DNA from: Tessaracoccus sp. MC1679
Lineage (GTDB): Bacteria > Actinomycetota > Actinomycetes > Propionibacteriales > Propionibacteriaceae
DNA: 64,000 nucleotides
NCBI RefSeq assembly: GCF_014164775.1
Contig: NZ_JACJGB010000004.1
Location: 248,001 to 312,000 of the forward strand
Reading direction: 5' to 3'
The position numbers and the translations under genes were made by a program. The notes under the pieces are model-generated. The model was given only the letters and a program-made list of their open reading frames with translations, did not search any database and was not told the origin of the DNA. Positions 63,144 to 64,000 of this stretch are shown piece after piece. Numbering within the stretch: the first letter of the stretch is position 1; each line of letters opens with the position of its first letter.

Positions 63144-64000
63144 CACAGCACCCCCTCCAGGGAGACCGACGGGGTGGACGTGGGCACGGCGAACGATCCG
63201 GTCGCCCTTGCCGCGAGGAAGGCGTCCGCAGCGTGCTGGGCGCCGCCGACCGGGGTAGTCCAGCGTTCTGCTGTGAGGACGATGTCGGTGGGCCGGGCCA
63301 TGACGGCGGCCCCACGGTCGCGTTCGAGGATCGATTGCACGAGTCCCGCATGGACGCTCCTGAGTGTGGCCGAGAAGTCGAGGATGACGAAGCGGCGCCG
63401 GGGGAGGCGCAGCAGGTTGAGCCCGGGCGAGCAGGGGGCCGTCGTCGCGGACGTCGCGTGGGCCTGGGCTACCTCGAGGCTGAATCCGGACCGTCCGCGG
63501 GAGAAGGTCGGTGCCGACAGGGCCTCAGCGTCCGACAGGTTCGTGTACGTACCGACCGCGAACTCGTCCTCCTCGACTCCGATGGCCAGCGGGGCGGCGC
63601 CCGGCTCCGCGCAGGCCACGCCCAACGTCCGTCCGGACCCCAGTGGGACCCCTTCCGCCTTGTGGAGGACGCGGTCGAGGGGAATTCGGTGCTGTTCCCA
63701 GATCACCCGACCGACGGGGATGATGGTCGGGGACGCGCCAGCGAACACCACGTCCGGATCGTCGCCGTCCCCCCGCAGGTTCTCGGGGGTGCTGATCTCG
63801 CCGGCGAGGTGTTGGGCGAGGTTCGAGATGGCGGGCAGCGACTCCGGCGGTCGGCTGTCGAGGGTGATGGTGACGTTCTTGCTGATCCGGACGATCACCT
63901 TCACGCTCGCCTCGGCCCGCAGGACGAGCGGTCCCGGGCCGCTGAGCTCTCCGCGGACCCGGATGCTGGCGAATTCCCACCCGGCGAAGGTGGCCGACAT
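63143..64000 (-). CDS. Uncharacterised protein, first visible gene of the large-protein operon
   Basis: 285 aa. The ATG is the last three bases of the window, so a longer N-terminus cannot be excluded. It has beta-strand-rich N-terminal half (VRGELSGPGPLVLRAEASVK, IVRISKNVTITLDSRP), then Ala-rich segments and RRFVILDFSATLRSVHAGLV. No recognised domain. Its stop overlaps the next gene. It probably belongs to the same complex as the three downstream proteins. Confidence 0.6.
   Translation of the reverse strand: MSATFAGWEFASIRVRGELSGPGPLVLRAEASVKVIVRISKNVTITLDSRPPESLPAISNLAQHLAGEISTPENLRGDGDDPDVVFAGASPTIIPVGRVIWEQHRIPLDRVLHKAEGVPLGSGRTLGVACAEPGAAPLAIGVEEDEFAVGTYTNLSDAEALSAPTFSRGRSGFSLEVAQAHATSATTAPCSPGLNLLRLPRRRFVILDFSATLRSVHAGLVQSILERDRGAAVMARPTDIVLTAERWTTPVGGAQHAADAFLAARATGSFAVPTSTPSVSLEGVL

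Noticed and set aside
1-64000. CRISPR arrays, tRNA or rRNA genes, phage integrase
   Set aside because: No regularly spaced direct repeats of CRISPR size, no complete cloverleaf sequence and no tyrosine or serine recombinase motif were seen by eye. The ssrA-like piece is only a 3' fragment.

Overview
The window looks like part of an actinobacterial chromosome. Base composition is high GC throughout, GTG starts and GGAGG-type ribosome sites are common, a DUF2510 protein and a likely leaderless promoter are present, and the defence locus is the Pgl/BREX type 2 form first described in Streptomyces. The genus cannot be read from the sequence.

From base 1 to about 51.32 kb the DNA looks like one large mobile genomic island whose left end lies outside the window. 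Its right end is marked by a 19-bp copy of what looks like the 3' end of the tmRNA gene ssrA (51304-51322), followed at once by a perfect intrinsic terminator (51327-51356). No integrase is in view, but a 1896-aa MobF relaxase-helicase-primase (7320-13010) shows the element is or was conjugative or mobilizable.

Layout of the island: (1) a partial gene at the left edge and an IS3-family insertion sequence (501-1861), then 23-bp tandem repeats that may be remnants of another IS end; (2) a low-GC, translationally coupled cassette (2316-4996, probably with 5364-5966) encoding an AdoMet decarboxylase-like protein, a short BpsA/DUF43-like aminopropyltransferase, a two-TM membrane protein, a GNAT acyltransferase and an adenine-phosphoribosyltransferase-like protein; (3) the relaxase and a possible oriT region; (4) a four-gene cluster (about 14.1-23.5 kb) with a large unknown protein, a DUF1998 helicase resembling Druantia DruE, and two small accessory proteins; (5) a complete BREX type 2 operon on the minus strand (42684 to 23567): pglW, pglX, pglY, pglZ, then a toxin-antitoxin-chaperone (TAC) cassette, then brxD and brxHI; (6) three envelope-type genes (lipoprotein, TM2 protein, DUF2510-scramblase); (7) a 5'-truncated DUF262/HNH gene, a HEPN-motif protein and a divergent type I S-subunit-like protein.

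Right of the att site the DNA is probably resident chromosome: a VOC protein, an MFS transporter, a peptidoglycan-binding protein with a 24-proline linker, and a four-gene operon of very large uncharacterised proteins (64000 to 54132).

The two observations most likely to be new are the SecB-type TAC module spliced by 4-nt overlaps into the BREX operon, and the polyamine-type cassette carrying a membrane protein, an acyltransferase and a purine salvage enzyme. Both differ in GC from their surroundings.
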